Part shown: positions 35,464 to 44,339 of the stretch, piece after piece
Numbering within the stretch: position 1 is the stretch's first letter
How the letters are laid out: each line of letters opens with the position of its first letter
Origin: Chthonomonadales bacterium
Lineage (GTDB): Bacteria > Armatimonadota > Chthonomonadetes > Chthonomonadales > CAJBBX01
Length of the DNA stretch: 64,000 nt
Assembly (NCBI GenBank): GCA_020849275.1
Contig: JADLGO010000046.1
Location: forward strand, 48,473-112,472
Direction: 5' to 3'
Translations under genes and position numbers: made by a program
Notes under the pieces: model-generated
What the model saw: the letters and a program-made list of their open reading frames with translations, nothing else
What the model was told of the DNA's origin: nothing
The model's database searches: none

Positions 35464-36273
35464 TCAGGCTCCGATCCGCGCGTGCTCGAGCGCGTGGTGG
35501 CAAGGGCTGTCGGCGTCGAGCGGGATGCGACGCACCAGGTCGAGCACCACCTCGCGGATGCGCTTCGAGTTCGTCTCGAACACCCGGATCACCTCGGCCA
35601 CGGAGACGGGCTCCACTCCGCCGGGCGCGAAGAGGCCGGAGTCGTAGTCGGTGACAAGCGCGATGTTCACGACGGCCATCGCCTGCTCGAGCGCCAGATG
35701 GGCCTCCGGGTACTGGGTCATGCCGATGACCTCCCACCCCTGGCCGGCGAACCACCGGCTCTCCGCCTTCGTGGAGAAGCGCGGCCCGTTGATCGTGACG
35801 ATGGTGCCCCGATCGTGCAGCGCGATGCCATGCGCGCCGATCACCTCGCAGGCCAGCGAGCGCAGGATCGGGCAGTAGGGCTCGGCGGCGCTGACGTGGT
35901 AGACCTCCGGGCCGTCGTAGAACGTATCGGCCCGCCCGCGCGTCCGGTCCACGTACTGGTCACACACCACGAAGTCGCCGGGGTGCACGTGCGGCTGGAG
36001 GCTGCCGGCGGCGCACGGACTGATGAGGAAGCGGACGCCGAGCGACTTGAGCGCCCAGATGTTGGCGCGGTAGTTGACGCGATGGGGCGGGACGGTGTGC
36101 CGCCGACCGTGCCGGGGCAGGAACGCCACGCTCCGGCCGTCCACCGCCGCCAGGAACACGGCGTCGCTCGGGCTGCCGTACGGCGTGTCGATCGCCACCT
36201 CCCGGACGTCATCGAGCAAACGGTAGAAGCCGCTCCCGCCGATGACGCCAATGCTCGCCTCGCCATCCGTCAC
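35464..36273 (-). CDS. mtnP: S-methyl-5'-thioadenosine phosphorylase (MtnP family)
   Basis: 269 residues of the trimeric purine nucleoside phosphorylase fold. GVIGGSGFYRLL, FLPRHGRRHTVPPHRVNYRANIWALKSLGV, TINGPRFSTKAESRWF and GMTQYPEAHLALE match MTA phosphorylases; specificity between MTA and related nucleosides is not settled by sequence alone. The reaction gives adenine and methylthioribose-1-P. GTG at 36273 has GGGAGGGG upstream. It begins 19 nt after rnc, so it is co-transcribed with it. Confidence 0.9.
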   Translation of the reverse strand: MTDGEASIGVIGGSGFYRLLDDVREVAIDTPYGSPSDAVFLAAVDGRSVAFLPRHGRRHTVPPHRVNYRANIWALKSLGVRFLISPCAAGSLQPHVHPGDFVVCDQYVDRTRGRADTFYDGPEVYHVSAAEPYCPILRSLACEVIGAHGIALHDRGTIVTINGPRFSTKAESRWFAGQGWEVIGMTQYPEAHLALEQAMAVVNIALVTDYDSGLFAPGGVEPVSVAEVIRVFETNSKRIREVVLDLVRRIPLDADSPCHHALEHARIGA

Positions 36274-36292
36274 GCGTTGCCCCTCCCGTCCC

Positions 36293-37024
36293 TTAACCGC
36301 GCTCGTCCGGGCCCGCGTCGCCGGCCTCGCCGGCGTCGAGCACCGCGCGCGCCGCCTCCTGCTCGGCCTGCTTCTTCGTCTTGCCGGCGCCCGCGCCGAG
36401 CACCCGCCCGTGCAGGAGCACCTGTGCCACGAACGTCTTGTCGTGGTCGGCGCCCGTCTCCGACGCGATGCGGTACTGCGGCGTCGTACGAGAGCGCGCC
36501 TGCATGCGCTCCTGCAGCGCCGACTTGTAGTCCTGGTTGTACTCGTTGCGCGCCACGCGCCGCATGGCGCCACGGAGCGCGGCACGCACCACGCGTCGCG
36601 CGGAGCGCACACCCTGGTCCATGTAGACGGCGCCGACTACCGCCTCGAAAGCATCGGAGACCATCGACGGACGCGTGAGCCCTCCGGCCGACTCCTCCGC
36701 GGCGCTCATCTCGATGGCGTGATGAAGCCCGAGCGCCAGGCCCGCCTCGGCCAGCGTCGGCTCGCTCACCAGGAACGCCTTCGCCTTGGCCAGGTCGCCC
36801 TCCGGCGAGCCCGGAAACGTCCTGAAGAGATAGTCGCAGACCACCATGCCGACGATGGAATCGCCCAGAAACTCCAGGCGCTCGTTGCTGCCGGCCGGCT
36901 CATCGGCCGCGGAGCGATGGCGCAGCGCGTGCGCCAGGAGCTCCGTATCGCGGAAGCGCGTGGCGAGCGTCTCCTGGAGCGCCTCCAGCGCGGCGGCGCG
37001 GTCGCCGGCACGCGACTCACTCAC
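36293..37024 (-). CDS. rnc: Ribonuclease III
   Basis: 243 residues. The catalytic signature ERLEFLGDSIVGMVV is near residue 47, with the second acidic cluster SDAFEAVVGAVYMDQG near 120. A double-stranded RNA-binding domain covers about 160-235 (DYKSALQERMQ...GAGKTKKQAEQEAARAVL). It processes rRNA and structured mRNAs. GTG 37024 overlaps the stop of the upstream zinc-ribbon gene (GTGA). The location after fabF is conserved in many bacteria. Confidence 0.95.
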   Translation of the reverse strand: MSESRAGDRAAALEALQETLATRFRDTELLAHALRHRSAADEPAGSNERLEFLGDSIVGMVVCDYLFRTFPGSPEGDLAKAKAFLVSEPTLAEAGLALGLHHAIEMSAAEESAGGLTRPSMVSDAFEAVVGAVYMDQGVRSARRVVRAALRGAMRRVARNEYNQDYKSALQERMQARSRTTPQYRIASETGADHDKTFVAQVLLHGRVLGAGAGKTKKQAEQEAARAVLDAGEAGDAGPDERG

Positions 37025-37731
37025 CGCAGGTTTCCCGCAGCAATACTGATGATAAAGAAGACGAGATAGAGCACGGTCGCGATGATGGTCACGGAGACTC
37101 CCCAGATCGCCCATGCCCTCTGGACCGCGCGGAACTGCTCCACGCTCTCGAAGTGGCGGTTCTGCCAGGCCAGCTCGTTGCCCTTGATGCCGAGGAAGAT
37201 GGCCAATGGAATGCTGAGCAGCGCGCAGAATCCGCTCACCAGGGCGGCCAGTGCCCAGAGTGGCATGCGCATCGCCAGCGCCCAGAAGCATCCCAGCGTG
37301 CAGCCGCCCCAGTTCCAACCGCGCTTCACGTCCTCCGGCACCGTCGACCGGGCGCCAGAGGTGTTGACCATGCCGGCCTCGAGACCTGGAACCGGCATGT
37401 AGGTGCCGGGCATGGCGGCCGCCGGGTCCACGCGCATTCCGCGCGGCGTCTTGCAGCGCGCGCACGCCTGGTCGAAGGGCCCCAGCACATAGCCGCACAC
37501 GGCGCAGGTGTATGGGGCCCCGGTCGGGGCCGCGGGCGGCGGCGCGCCACCCGGCCCTGGCGGCGGATCGATCGGGTCGCCTGTCAGCGGCACCCGGTCC
37601 GGCTGACCCGGGGGCACGGGCTGCGCCGGTGGAGGCGTCCCGGCGGCGGACGCCGGCTGCAGCGAGCGCGCACAGTGGGCGCAGAAGCGGGCGTCCTCCG
37701 GGTTCTGCCCGCCGCAGTAGGCACAGTGCAT
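37021..37731 (-). CDS. Zinc-ribbon membrane protein
   Basis: 236 residues. The N-terminal zinc ribbon is MHCAYCGGQNPEDARFCAHCARSL, followed by a proline-rich linker and a second C-x2-C pair (CAVCGY...CARCK, about 75-95). Two to three hydrophobic helices are near residues 145-185 and 210-230. It is probably a membrane-bound zinc-ribbon protein of unknown role. ATG 37731 is preferred over an in-frame GTG 15 nt upstream. The stop overlaps the rnc start. Confidence 0.7.
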   Translation of the reverse strand: MHCAYCGGQNPEDARFCAHCARSLQPASAAGTPPPAQPVPPGQPDRVPLTGDPIDPPPGPGGAPPPAAPTGAPYTCAVCGYVLGPFDQACARCKTPRGMRVDPAAAMPGTYMPVPGLEAGMVNTSGARSTVPEDVKRGWNWGGCTLGCFWALAMRMPLWALAALVSGFCALLSIPLAIFLGIKGNELAWQNRHFESVEQFRAVQRAWAIWGVSVTIIATVLYLVFFIISIAAGNLR

Positions 37732-37853
37732 AGGAGGGTTCCCCACCCGGCCCGCGGGGCAGGCGCCGGCGCCCGCCCGACGACCACCGTCCCCCTCTTT
37801 TATGGGCTGGGGGCACGGAATCCTTCAGGCCGCCTCGCGCCGCCGCCAGAGCA

Positions 37854-39116
37854 TCACTGCGCCTTGCGGATCACGATGGTGGCGTTGTGGCCTCCGAACC
37901 CGAACGAGTTCGACATCGCCGTAAGCACCGGCACGTGGCGGGCCTGGTTCGGCGTGTAGTCGAGGTCGCACTCCGGGTCCGGCGTCGTGTAGTTGATGGT
38001 GGGCGGCACGACGCCCGTGCGGATGGCCATCGCCGACGCGATCAGCTCGACCGCCCCGGCCGCGCCGAGAAGATGACCGGTCATGGACTTTGTGGAGCTG
38101 ATGGCGACGCGACGCGCGTGCTCACCGAACACCGTCTTGATGGCCGCCGTCTCAAGCCGGTCGTTGGGGATCGTCGAGGTGCCATGGGCGTTGATGTAGT
38201 CCACATCCTCCGGGGCGATGGCGGCGCCTCGCAGGGCCATGCGCATGGCCCGTGCGGCGCCCTCTCCGCCGGGGGCCGGCGCCGTGATGTGGTACGCGTC
38301 GCCGGAGAGGCCATAGCCCACGACCTCGGCGACGATGGGCGCCCCTCGCTCGTGCGCGCTCTCCAACGACTCCAGCACCACCACGCCGGCCCCCTCGCCC
38401 ATGACGAAACCGTCGCGGTCAGAGTCGAAGGGACGGCTGGCGCCCGGCGGGTCATCATTACGGGTTGAGAGGGCGCGTGCGGCGCAGAAACCGCCGAGGC
38501 CGAGCGCGCAGACGGCGGCTTCCGCGCCGCCGGCGAGCATGGCCTCCGCGTCTCCGCGCCGGATGATCTGGTAGGCGTCGCCCACCGCGTGTGTTCCCGT
38601 GGCGCAGGCGGTCACCACGGTGCTGTTGGGCCCCCTGGCGCCGAACAGGATGGAGATCTGGCCGGAAGCCATGTCGGAGATGAGCATCGGGATGAAGAAG
38701 GGGCTGATGCGGGCGGGTCCCTTCTCCATCATCACGCGGAACTGGTCTTCGATCGTCAGGATCCCGCCGATGCCCGACCCGACGAGGACGCCGATCCCGT
38801 CGGCGTTCTCCGGCGTGATCCGAAGGCGCGCGTCCTCCACGGCCATGCGCGCGGCCGCCACGGCGAACTGGACGAAGCGGTCCATTCGCCGCGCCTCCTT
38901 GCGCTCCATGAAGTCCTCTGGCCGGAAGTCGCGCACCTCCGAGGCGATGCGCGTGGTGAAGGCGCTCGCGTCGAAGCTCTCGATGGGGGCCACACCCGAG
39001 CGGCCCGCGACGAGGCTGGCCCAGAACCGCTCGACGCCGATGCCCAGTGCGGTCACGGCGCCCATCCCGGTGACCACCACCCGGCGAGGCTGTGGAGCGC
39101 ACCCCGTGTCAGTCAT
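37854..39116 (-). CDS. fabF: 3-oxoacyl-ACP synthase II
   Basis: 420 residues. The catalytic triad is visible: Cys in [12 protein letters not shown], His in [12 protein letters not shown] and His in [15 protein letters not shown]. It elongates acyl-ACP chains with malonyl-ACP. GAGGGGACA precedes ATG 39116. It follows acpP by 126 nt, a gap containing a small hairpin (39158-39176, AGGGGG/CCCCCT) that may partly attenuate readthrough. Confidence 0.97.
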   Translation of the reverse strand: MTDTGCAPQPRRVVVTGMGAVTALGIGVERFWASLVAGRSGVAPIESFDASAFTTRIASEVRDFRPEDFMERKEARRMDRFVQFAVAAARMAVEDARLRITPENADGIGVLVGSGIGGILTIEDQFRVMMEKGPARISPFFIPMLISDMASGQISILFGARGPNSTVVTACATGTHAVGDAYQIIRRGDAEAMLAGGAEAAVCALGLGGFCAARALSTRNDDPPGASRPFDSDRDGFVMGEGAGVVVLESLESAHERGAPIVAEVVGYGLSGDAYHITAPAPGGEGAARAMRMALRGAAIAPEDVDYINAHGTSTIPNDRLETAAIKTVFGEHARRVAISSTKSMTGHLLGAAGAVELIASAMAIRTGVVPPTINYTTPDPECDLDYTPNQARHVPVLTAMSNSFGFGGHNATIVIRKAQ

Positions 39117-39242
39117 TGTCCCCTCGCATGTCCTCCAGGACAAAAAGGAAGGCGCTGAGGGGGAGCCGCGCCCCCTGCAGGCGCCAACTCCCTCCCCGCG
39201 CCGCCCTTCGCGCGTCTCACGACTCCCGGCAGCCGCGAGCTG

Positions 39243-39479
39243 TCAGGCCTTGATCTTCACCTCAATGTAGCTGACTGCGTCCTGCACGGTCTGGATCTTC
39301 TCCGCGTCCTCGTCCGGGATCTCGATCTCGAACTCCTCCTCGAGGCCCATCACGAGCTCGACCACATCCAGCGAGTCGGCGCCAAGGTCATCCATGAAGG
39401 ACGCCTGAGGCGTGACCTCCTCCTCGCTCACGTCCAGTTGCTCCACGATCACCTTTTTGACACGCTCGAACGTCGACAT
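39243..39479 (-). CDS. acpP: Acyl carrier protein
   Basis: 78 residues. [34 protein letters not shown] holds the serine that receives the phosphopantetheine arm (DSL). The typical acidic profile is evident. ATG 39479 has GGAGGACC upstream. It lies between fabG and fabF, the canonical order. Confidence 0.98.
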   Translation of the reverse strand: MSTFERVKKVIVEQLDVSEEEVTPQASFMDDLGADSLDVVELVMGLEEEFEIEIPDEDAEKIQTVQDAVSYIEVKIKA

Positions 39480-39569
39480 CGGGTCCTCCATGGTGGGTGT
39501 TGGTCGGTGGCTGCACGGGGGCGCGTTGGCCCCTCACGGCCCGCGGCGGTCCGCGCCGCGGCGCCGGTA

Positions 39570-40322
39570 TCACATGAACAGGCCGCCATCGATTGAAATG
39601 ACCTGGCCCGTCAGATACGAAGAATCATCGGTACAGAGGAAGAGCACGACCCGGGCCACGTCCTCGGGGGTCCCGAGGCGGGCCAGCGGAACCTGTTTCT
39701 TCATGGTTTCGCGCAGTTCCTCCGGGAGCGCGTCGGTCATCACCGTCTCGATGAAGCCGGGCGCGACGGCATTCACGTTGATGCCTCGCGACCCGAGTTC
39801 CCTGGCGGTTGTCTTCGTCAGGGCGATGATGCCGCCCTTGGACGCCGAGTAGTTGGCCTGGCCCGCGTTGCCGACGATCCCCATCACCGAGGAGACGTTG
39901 ACGATCTTGCCCGAGCGCTGCTTGAGCATCAGCCTCGCCGCGGCCTTCGTGCAGAGGAACGTCCCCTTGAGGTTGCTGTCGATCACCGCGTCCCAGTCGT
40001 CCTCACTCAAGCGCAACAGCAGATTGTCGCGCGTAATGCCGGCGTTGTTCACCAGTAGGTCGACGCGCCCAAGCTCCGCCACGACGCGCCTGAACATCGC
40101 CTCCACGTCCGGCCACTCCGCCACGTTGCCCGTGACACCGATCGCCCGCCGGCCGGTGGCATCGCGCACCTCGGCCGCAACGGCCTCCGCGTTCCCCGGC
40201 GTCGTGGCCGAGACGCAGACGTCGGCCCCCTCGCCGGCGAGCGCCAGCGCGATAGAGCGACCGATCCCGCGCCCGCCGCGCCCCGCGCCCGTCACGACGG
40301 CGACCTTGTCCTCCAGCCTCAT
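39570..40322 (-). CDS. fabG: 3-oxoacyl-ACP reductase
   Basis: 250 residues, a short-chain dehydrogenase. The cofactor loop is TGAGRGGRGIGRSIA, with two more residues than the common TGxxxGIG. NNAGITRDNLLLRLSEDDW and the catalytic tyrosine-lysine in VSSVMGIVGNAGQANYSASKGG are intact, and the C-terminus SIDGGLFM is typical of FabG. It reduces 3-oxoacyl-ACP with NADPH. GAGGAGG precedes ATG 40322. Confidence 0.96.
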   Translation of the reverse strand: MRLEDKVAVVTGAGRGGRGIGRSIALALAGEGADVCVSATTPGNAEAVAAEVRDATGRRAIGVTGNVAEWPDVEAMFRRVVAELGRVDLLVNNAGITRDNLLLRLSEDDWDAVIDSNLKGTFLCTKAAARLMLKQRSGKIVNVSSVMGIVGNAGQANYSASKGGIIALTKTTARELGSRGINVNAVAPGFIETVMTDALPEELRETMKKQVPLARLGTPEDVARVVLFLCTDDSSYLTGQVISIDGGLFM

Positions 40323-40386
40323 GCGCGCCTCCTCGGTACCTGACTGGCGGCGACGCCCCCCGGCCGCGCGCCGCCAGCGACGAGGG

Positions 40387-41337
40387 TCAGGCCGGTCCGC
40401 CCGGCTCGCCGGGCGCCGCGGCGGCGTCGTCAACCGAGGCCGCGTCGCCGACCGCGATCGCCGTGGCGCCCCGGTCGATGCGTTTCATCAGCCCGGTGAG
40501 CACATCGCCGGTCCCGAGCTCCACGAACCGGGTCACGCCGTCGGCGAGCAGCAGACGCATCGACTGCTCCCAGAGCACGCTCCCGCTCACCTGCATCGTG
40601 AGTTGCGGGGCGATGTCCACTGCGGCGCGCAGGTACTCGGCGCTCACGTTCATCACGACCCGGGTCGCCGGCTCGCGGAAGCCGGCATCGCGCAGGTCCG
40701 GGTAGAGCGCGTCGCCGGCCGACGCCATGAGCGCCGAGTGGAAGCCGCCCGACACCGGGAGACGCACCACGCGGCGCGCCCCGAGCCTAACGGCGATCTC
40801 GGAGGCCGCCTCCACCGCCGCCACCTCGCCGGACACCACGATCTGGCCCGGCCCGTTGTAGTTCGCGACGCCGACCACTCCCACGCCCCGGGCCTCCGCG
40901 CACGCCGCTCGCACGACTCCCGCCTCCAGGCCAAGGACCGCGGCCATTGCGCCGGGACTCCTCTCGGCCGCCTCCTGCATCAGCTCGGCGCGGCGCTTCA
41001 CCAGCCGCAGGCCCGCGGCAAACGACACGGCGCCCGCGCAGGCGAGGGCGGCGTATTCGCCCACGCTGTGGCCGGCCATCGCGACCGGTGCGCTCGCGGC
41101 GCGCCTGGCTAGCGCGGCGTGGGCCGCGCAGCTGGTCACGTAGAGCGCCGGCTGAGCGTGCAGAGTCTGTCCGAGGAGCTCGGCCGGCCCGTCGCGGCAC
41201 AGTCCGAGAAGATCATACCCGAGCACGTCGCTCGCCTCGCCAAAGAGGGCGGCGGCGCTCGCGTCGTTCGCTGCAAGGCCCACGCCCATTCCGACGCGCT
41301 GCGAGCCCTGTCCGGGGAAAAGGTACGCCGTCCTCAT
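40387..41337 (-). CDS. fabD: Malonyl-CoA:ACP transacylase
   Basis: 316 residues. MRTAYLFPGQGSQRVGMG is the conserved start, the catalytic serine lies in AGHSVGEYAALACAG, and the arginine and histidine follow in RAELMQEA and SGGFHSALM. It loads malonyl groups onto ACP. Its ATG overlaps the fabH stop (ATGA). A C-terminal Ala-rich tail of about 20 residues is added. Confidence 0.96.
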   Translation of the reverse strand: MRTAYLFPGQGSQRVGMGVGLAANDASAAALFGEASDVLGYDLLGLCRDGPAELLGQTLHAQPALYVTSCAAHAALARRAASAPVAMAGHSVGEYAALACAGAVSFAAGLRLVKRRAELMQEAAERSPGAMAAVLGLEAGVVRAACAEARGVGVVGVANYNGPGQIVVSGEVAAVEAASEIAVRLGARRVVRLPVSGGFHSALMASAGDALYPDLRDAGFREPATRVVMNVSAEYLRAAVDIAPQLTMQVSGSVLWEQSMRLLLADGVTRFVELGTGDVLTGLMKRIDRGATAIAVGDAASVDDAAAAPGEPGGPA

Positions 41338-42380
41338 ATCCGTCCTTCCGGGGCCGCCACCTCCCCGCCAGGCTCCACCGGCTCGTCGCGACACCAGCGC
41401 AGCACGTTCGCCCCCCAGGTGAGGCCCGCCCCGAACCCCACAGTCGCGACAACGTCGCCGCGGCGAACACGGCGCTGCTGAACGATCTCGGCGAGCGCGA
41501 TCGGGATGGAGGCAGCCGATGTGTTGCCGTAGCGCTCGACGTTGCTGAACACGCGGCCCTCGCTCAGGCCCATGCGCTCGGCCGCCGCGCGGATGATGCG
41601 CGTGTTGGCCTGGTGCGGAACGAGCAGCGAGACGTCTTCGGCCGCGAGACCCGCGCGATCGAGCGCCTCGGCGCACGCCGCGCCGATGATGCGCACGGCG
41701 AACCGGAAGACCTCCGGGCCGCACATGGCGATCTTGTTGCGCCGCTGCGCGAGCAACTCGGGCGTCAGCGGCGTGCGCGACCCGCCGGCGGGGATGTAGA
41801 TGAGCTCGGCGCCCCCGCCATCGCTGCCCAGCGAGGACGCCAGGACCCCTTCGCCTGCCGCGCACCGACCCACCACGGCGGCTCCGGCGCCGTCCCCGAA
41901 GAGGATGCAGGTCGAACGGTCGCTCCAGTCCAACTGCCGCGAGAGTGTGTCGGCGCCGACGACCACCACCGTGCGCATCGCACCGCTCTGCACGAAGGCG
42001 GCGGCCGTCGCCAGCGCGTAGGTGAAGCCGGAGCAGGCCGCCGCCACGTCGAAGGCCGCCGCGCGGCGCGCGCCCAGGGCGTCCTGGATCAGGCAGGCCG
42101 TGGCGGGCCAGACGAAGTCGCCGGAGGTCGTTGCGCAGAGGACGAGATCGACATCGCCGGGCCGCACCCCGGCGTCCGCGAGCGCCCGACCGGCCGCTTC
42201 GGCGCCAAGCACCGCGGGCGTCTCGCCCTCGCCGGCGATGCGCCGCTCGCGGATCCCGGTCCGCGTTCGGATCCACTCATCGCTCGTGTTCACGACCTGC
42301 TCGAGCTCTGCATTCGTGAGCACGCGGGCCGGCACGGCCATGCCGACCCCGAGGACGCCGGCACCGTACGGGAACTGCAC
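41334..42380 (-). CDS. fabH: 3-oxoacyl-ACP synthase III
   Basis: 348 residues. Catalytic Cys in FDVAAACSGFTYALATA, His in PHQANTRIIRAAAERMG and Asn in ERYGNTSAASIPIAL. It condenses acetyl-CoA with malonyl-ACP to start fatty acids. GTG 42380 has AGGGAG upstream and lies just after the 18-bp hairpin that separates it from plsX. A C-terminal extension of about 15 residues precedes the fabD overlap. Confidence 0.96.
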   Translation of the reverse strand: MQFPYGAGVLGVGMAVPARVLTNAELEQVVNTSDEWIRTRTGIRERRIAGEGETPAVLGAEAAGRALADAGVRPGDVDLVLCATTSGDFVWPATACLIQDALGARRAAAFDVAAACSGFTYALATAAAFVQSGAMRTVVVVGADTLSRQLDWSDRSTCILFGDGAGAAVVGRCAAGEGVLASSLGSDGGGAELIYIPAGGSRTPLTPELLAQRRNKIAMCGPEVFRFAVRIIGAACAEALDRAGLAAEDVSLLVPHQANTRIIRAAAERMGLSEGRVFSNVERYGNTSAASIPIALAEIVQQRRVRRGDVVATVGFGAGLTWGANVLRWCRDEPVEPGGEVAAPEGRI

Positions 42381-42399
42381 GTCTGGCTCCCTGGCGCAA

Positions 42400-42439
42400 A
42401 CAGGCCGCGAGCATGGCCGGCGCCATGCTCGCGGCCTGT
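42400..42439 (-). promoter_or_regulatory. 18-bp perfect hairpin between plsX and fabH
   Basis: Stem 42400-42417 with 42422-42439 (ACAGGCCGCGAGCATGGC/GCCATGCTCGCGGCCTGT), loop CGGC. It starts 11 nt after the plsX stop and ends shortly before the fabH ribosome site. It is too strong to be chance and could be a terminator, an attenuator or an RNase III processing site; rnc is in the same run of genes. Confidence 0.6.
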
Positions 42440-42450
42440 CGGGCCGAGTT

Positions 42451-43479
42451 CTAGGTCAACTGAGGCGACCGCCGCGCCGCGATGTCGCGCGCGATCTCCT
42501 GCACCAGATCCTGCTCCACGGAGGCCGCCGCCACGCGGATCGCGTTGCCGATCGCCCGCGCGTCAGACCGGCCATGCCCGACGATGCACACTCCGTTGAC
42601 GCCGAGCAGGGGGGCCCCGCCGAACTCGCGGTAGTCGATGCGGCTGCGGAGGGCGCGAAGGCGCTTCTGGAGCAGAAGCAGCGGCAGCGACATCCATCGA
42701 TGGCGCGTCAACTCCTCCCGAACCATGTTGAGCACCATCTCCGCCACGCCCTCGCCGGTCTTCAAGAGGATGTTCCCCGCGAAGCCGTCGCAGACCACCA
42801 CATCGGCCATGCCGCCGAACACCTCGCGTCCCTCGATGTTGCCACTGAAGGCGGGGATGCTCTCGCGCAACAGCTTGTGGGCGGCGCGGGTAAGCTCGTT
42901 GCCCTTGCTGTCCTCCTCGCCGTTGGAGAGCAAGGCCACGCTGGGGGCGGTGCGCCCGAGCACGCGGCGCGCGTACGCGAGCCCCATGATGGCGAACTCC
43001 AGGATCTGGTGCGGCGAACAGTCGACGTTGGCGCCGGCATCCAGGAGAACGACAGGCTCGCGCAGCGACGGCAGGGGCGTGGCGATGGCCGGCCGGTCGA
43101 TGCCCTCGATCGGACGCAGCAGGTAGACCGCGGCGGCCATCGCGGCGCCGGTGTTGCCGATGGAGATGAACGCGTTCGCCTCGTCGTCGCGCACCAGGCG
43201 CGCCGCCACGACGACGGATGCGTCGGGCTTGCGCCGGTAGGCCTCACTCGGCCGATCGTGCATGCCGATGATCTGGGATGCGTGGCGGACCTGAACCGAC
43301 GGCGGCACGGGACGCGCGCGCTCCAACTCCGCGCGCACCACGCTCTCGTCGCCGACCAGTATGAATGACGCGGTCTGGCCGGGCTCACGCGCCGCGGCGG
43401 CCACCCCGCGAACCACCTCGCCCGGCCCGAGGTCGCCGCCCATCACGTCAATGGCGATGCGAATGGCAGTTCGGCTCAT
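42451..43479 (-). CDS. plsX: Phosphate acyltransferase PlsX
   Basis: 342 residues. IAIDVMGGDLGPGEVVRGV opens the family. Further typical segments are GNTGAAMAAAVYLL, LLDAGANVDCSPHQILEFAIMG and FAGNILLKTGEGVAEMV. It makes acyl-phosphate from acyl-ACP for phospholipid synthesis. It lies 17 nt after rpmF in the conserved rpmF-plsX-fabH order. Confidence 0.96.
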   Translation of the reverse strand: MSRTAIRIAIDVMGGDLGPGEVVRGVAAAAREPGQTASFILVGDESVVRAELERARPVPPSVQVRHASQIIGMHDRPSEAYRRKPDASVVVAARLVRDDEANAFISIGNTGAAMAAAVYLLRPIEGIDRPAIATPLPSLREPVVLLDAGANVDCSPHQILEFAIMGLAYARRVLGRTAPSVALLSNGEEDSKGNELTRAAHKLLRESIPAFSGNIEGREVFGGMADVVVCDGFAGNILLKTGEGVAEMVLNMVREELTRHRWMSLPLLLLQKRLRALRSRIDYREFGGAPLLGVNGVCIVGHGRSDARAIGNAIRVAAASVEQDLVQEIARDIAARRSPQLT

Positions 43480-43496
43480 AGTTGGAGACCGAACGG

Positions 43497-43694
43497 CTAC
43501 GACGCGGCTCCGGGCTTCTTCTTCACCGTGACCACCGGGCGCCCATTGTAGAAGCCGCAAGATGGGCAGGCATGGTACGGCATGCGGGGTGCGTGGCAGC
43601 GCGGGCAGGTTCCAACGACGGGCACCTTCAGTTTGTAGTGCGTGCGGCGCAAGCGCGTCCGCTTATTCGAGTGTCGACGTTTCGGTAGCGGCAT
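43497..43694 (-). CDS. rpmF: 50S ribosomal protein L32
   Basis: 65 residues. MPLPKRRHSNKRTRLRRTHYKL is the L32 N-terminus, followed by a four-cysteine zinc site (TCPRCHAPRMPYHACPSCGFY). Zinc-binding L32 is the C+ form. It sits between the DUF177 gene and plsX. Confidence 0.96.
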   Translation of the reverse strand: MPLPKRRHSNKRTRLRRTHYKLKVPVVGTCPRCHAPRMPYHACPSCGFYNGRPVVTVKKKPGAAS

Positions 43695-43748
43695 TTGGTC
43701 TCCTTGGCGACATGGCGCCGGCCCGCGCCTCGCGGACCGCGCCCGGGG

Positions 43749-44297
43749 TCATCGACCGGGGCCGTCCTCGAGCAGGTCGGCCAACCGGGCCAGCGCGGGG
43801 TGCGTCGCGACCTCGCGGCAGTCGCACCCGCCCTCGTTCAGATTGCGTCCGCACTGGGCGCAGAGCCCCTTGCAGGTCTCGTCGTGCAGCGGCTGCAGCG
43901 GCATTGCCAGCATGAGGTGCTGCCGAAGCAACTCCGTCAGGTCGAAGAGCGGCCCGTCGAAGAGGCGCCCGGCGTCCGGGTTCTCGTCCTCCTCCACCAC
44001 CACCACCTGCGCCTGGCGCCCACGCGCGCCGACGGCACGCGTCTCGAGCGCGAAGCCCTCCTCGACCGGGGAGTCGACCGGCAGCTCGAAGTAGACCAGG
44101 CACCGGCTGCACGGCATCACCACACGAGCATGCACGGCGCCGCGCACGAGCAGAACGCTGCCCGTGTTCGCAAACACAATACGGCCCTGAATGGGCCCCG
44201 CGCACTCGATATCCTCGTCCACGATCGGGGGCTCGTCCACCTCGTAGGGGTAGCGCATCCCGACGTTGGCCAGGATCTCGGAAACGTCCAATCTCAT
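43749..44297 (-). CDS. yceD: DUF177 (YceD) family protein
   Basis: 182 residues. The DUF177 pattern CSRCLVYFELPVDSPVEEGF and the C-terminal CKGLCAQCGRNLNEGGCDC (potential zinc ligands) are present. The family is nearly always immediately upstream of rpmF and has been linked to 23S rRNA or ribosome assembly. It precedes rpmF by 54 nt here. Confidence 0.9.
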   Translation of the reverse strand: MRLDVSEILANVGMRYPYEVDEPPIVDEDIECAGPIQGRIVFANTGSVLLVRGAVHARVVMPCSRCLVYFELPVDSPVEEGFALETRAVGARGRQAQVVVVEEDENPDAGRLFDGPLFDLTELLRQHLMLAMPLQPLHDETCKGLCAQCGRNLNEGGCDCREVATHPALARLADLLEDGPGR

Positions 44298-44339
44298 CGA
44301 TGGCTCCCGTCGCCGTGAGCGGCGCGCGGTTGGCCGCCC

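Noticed and set aside
34333..36678. Long open frame on the plus strand (781 codons) opposite apt, mtnA and mtnP
   Set aside because: GC-rich codon bias on the other strand leaves long stop-free shadows; the minus-strand proteins match well-known families, the plus-strand translation matches nothing.
41338..42276. N-terminal extension of the fabD frame
   Set aside because: The frame runs through fabH out of register; the canonical fabD start overlaps the fabH stop at 41337.
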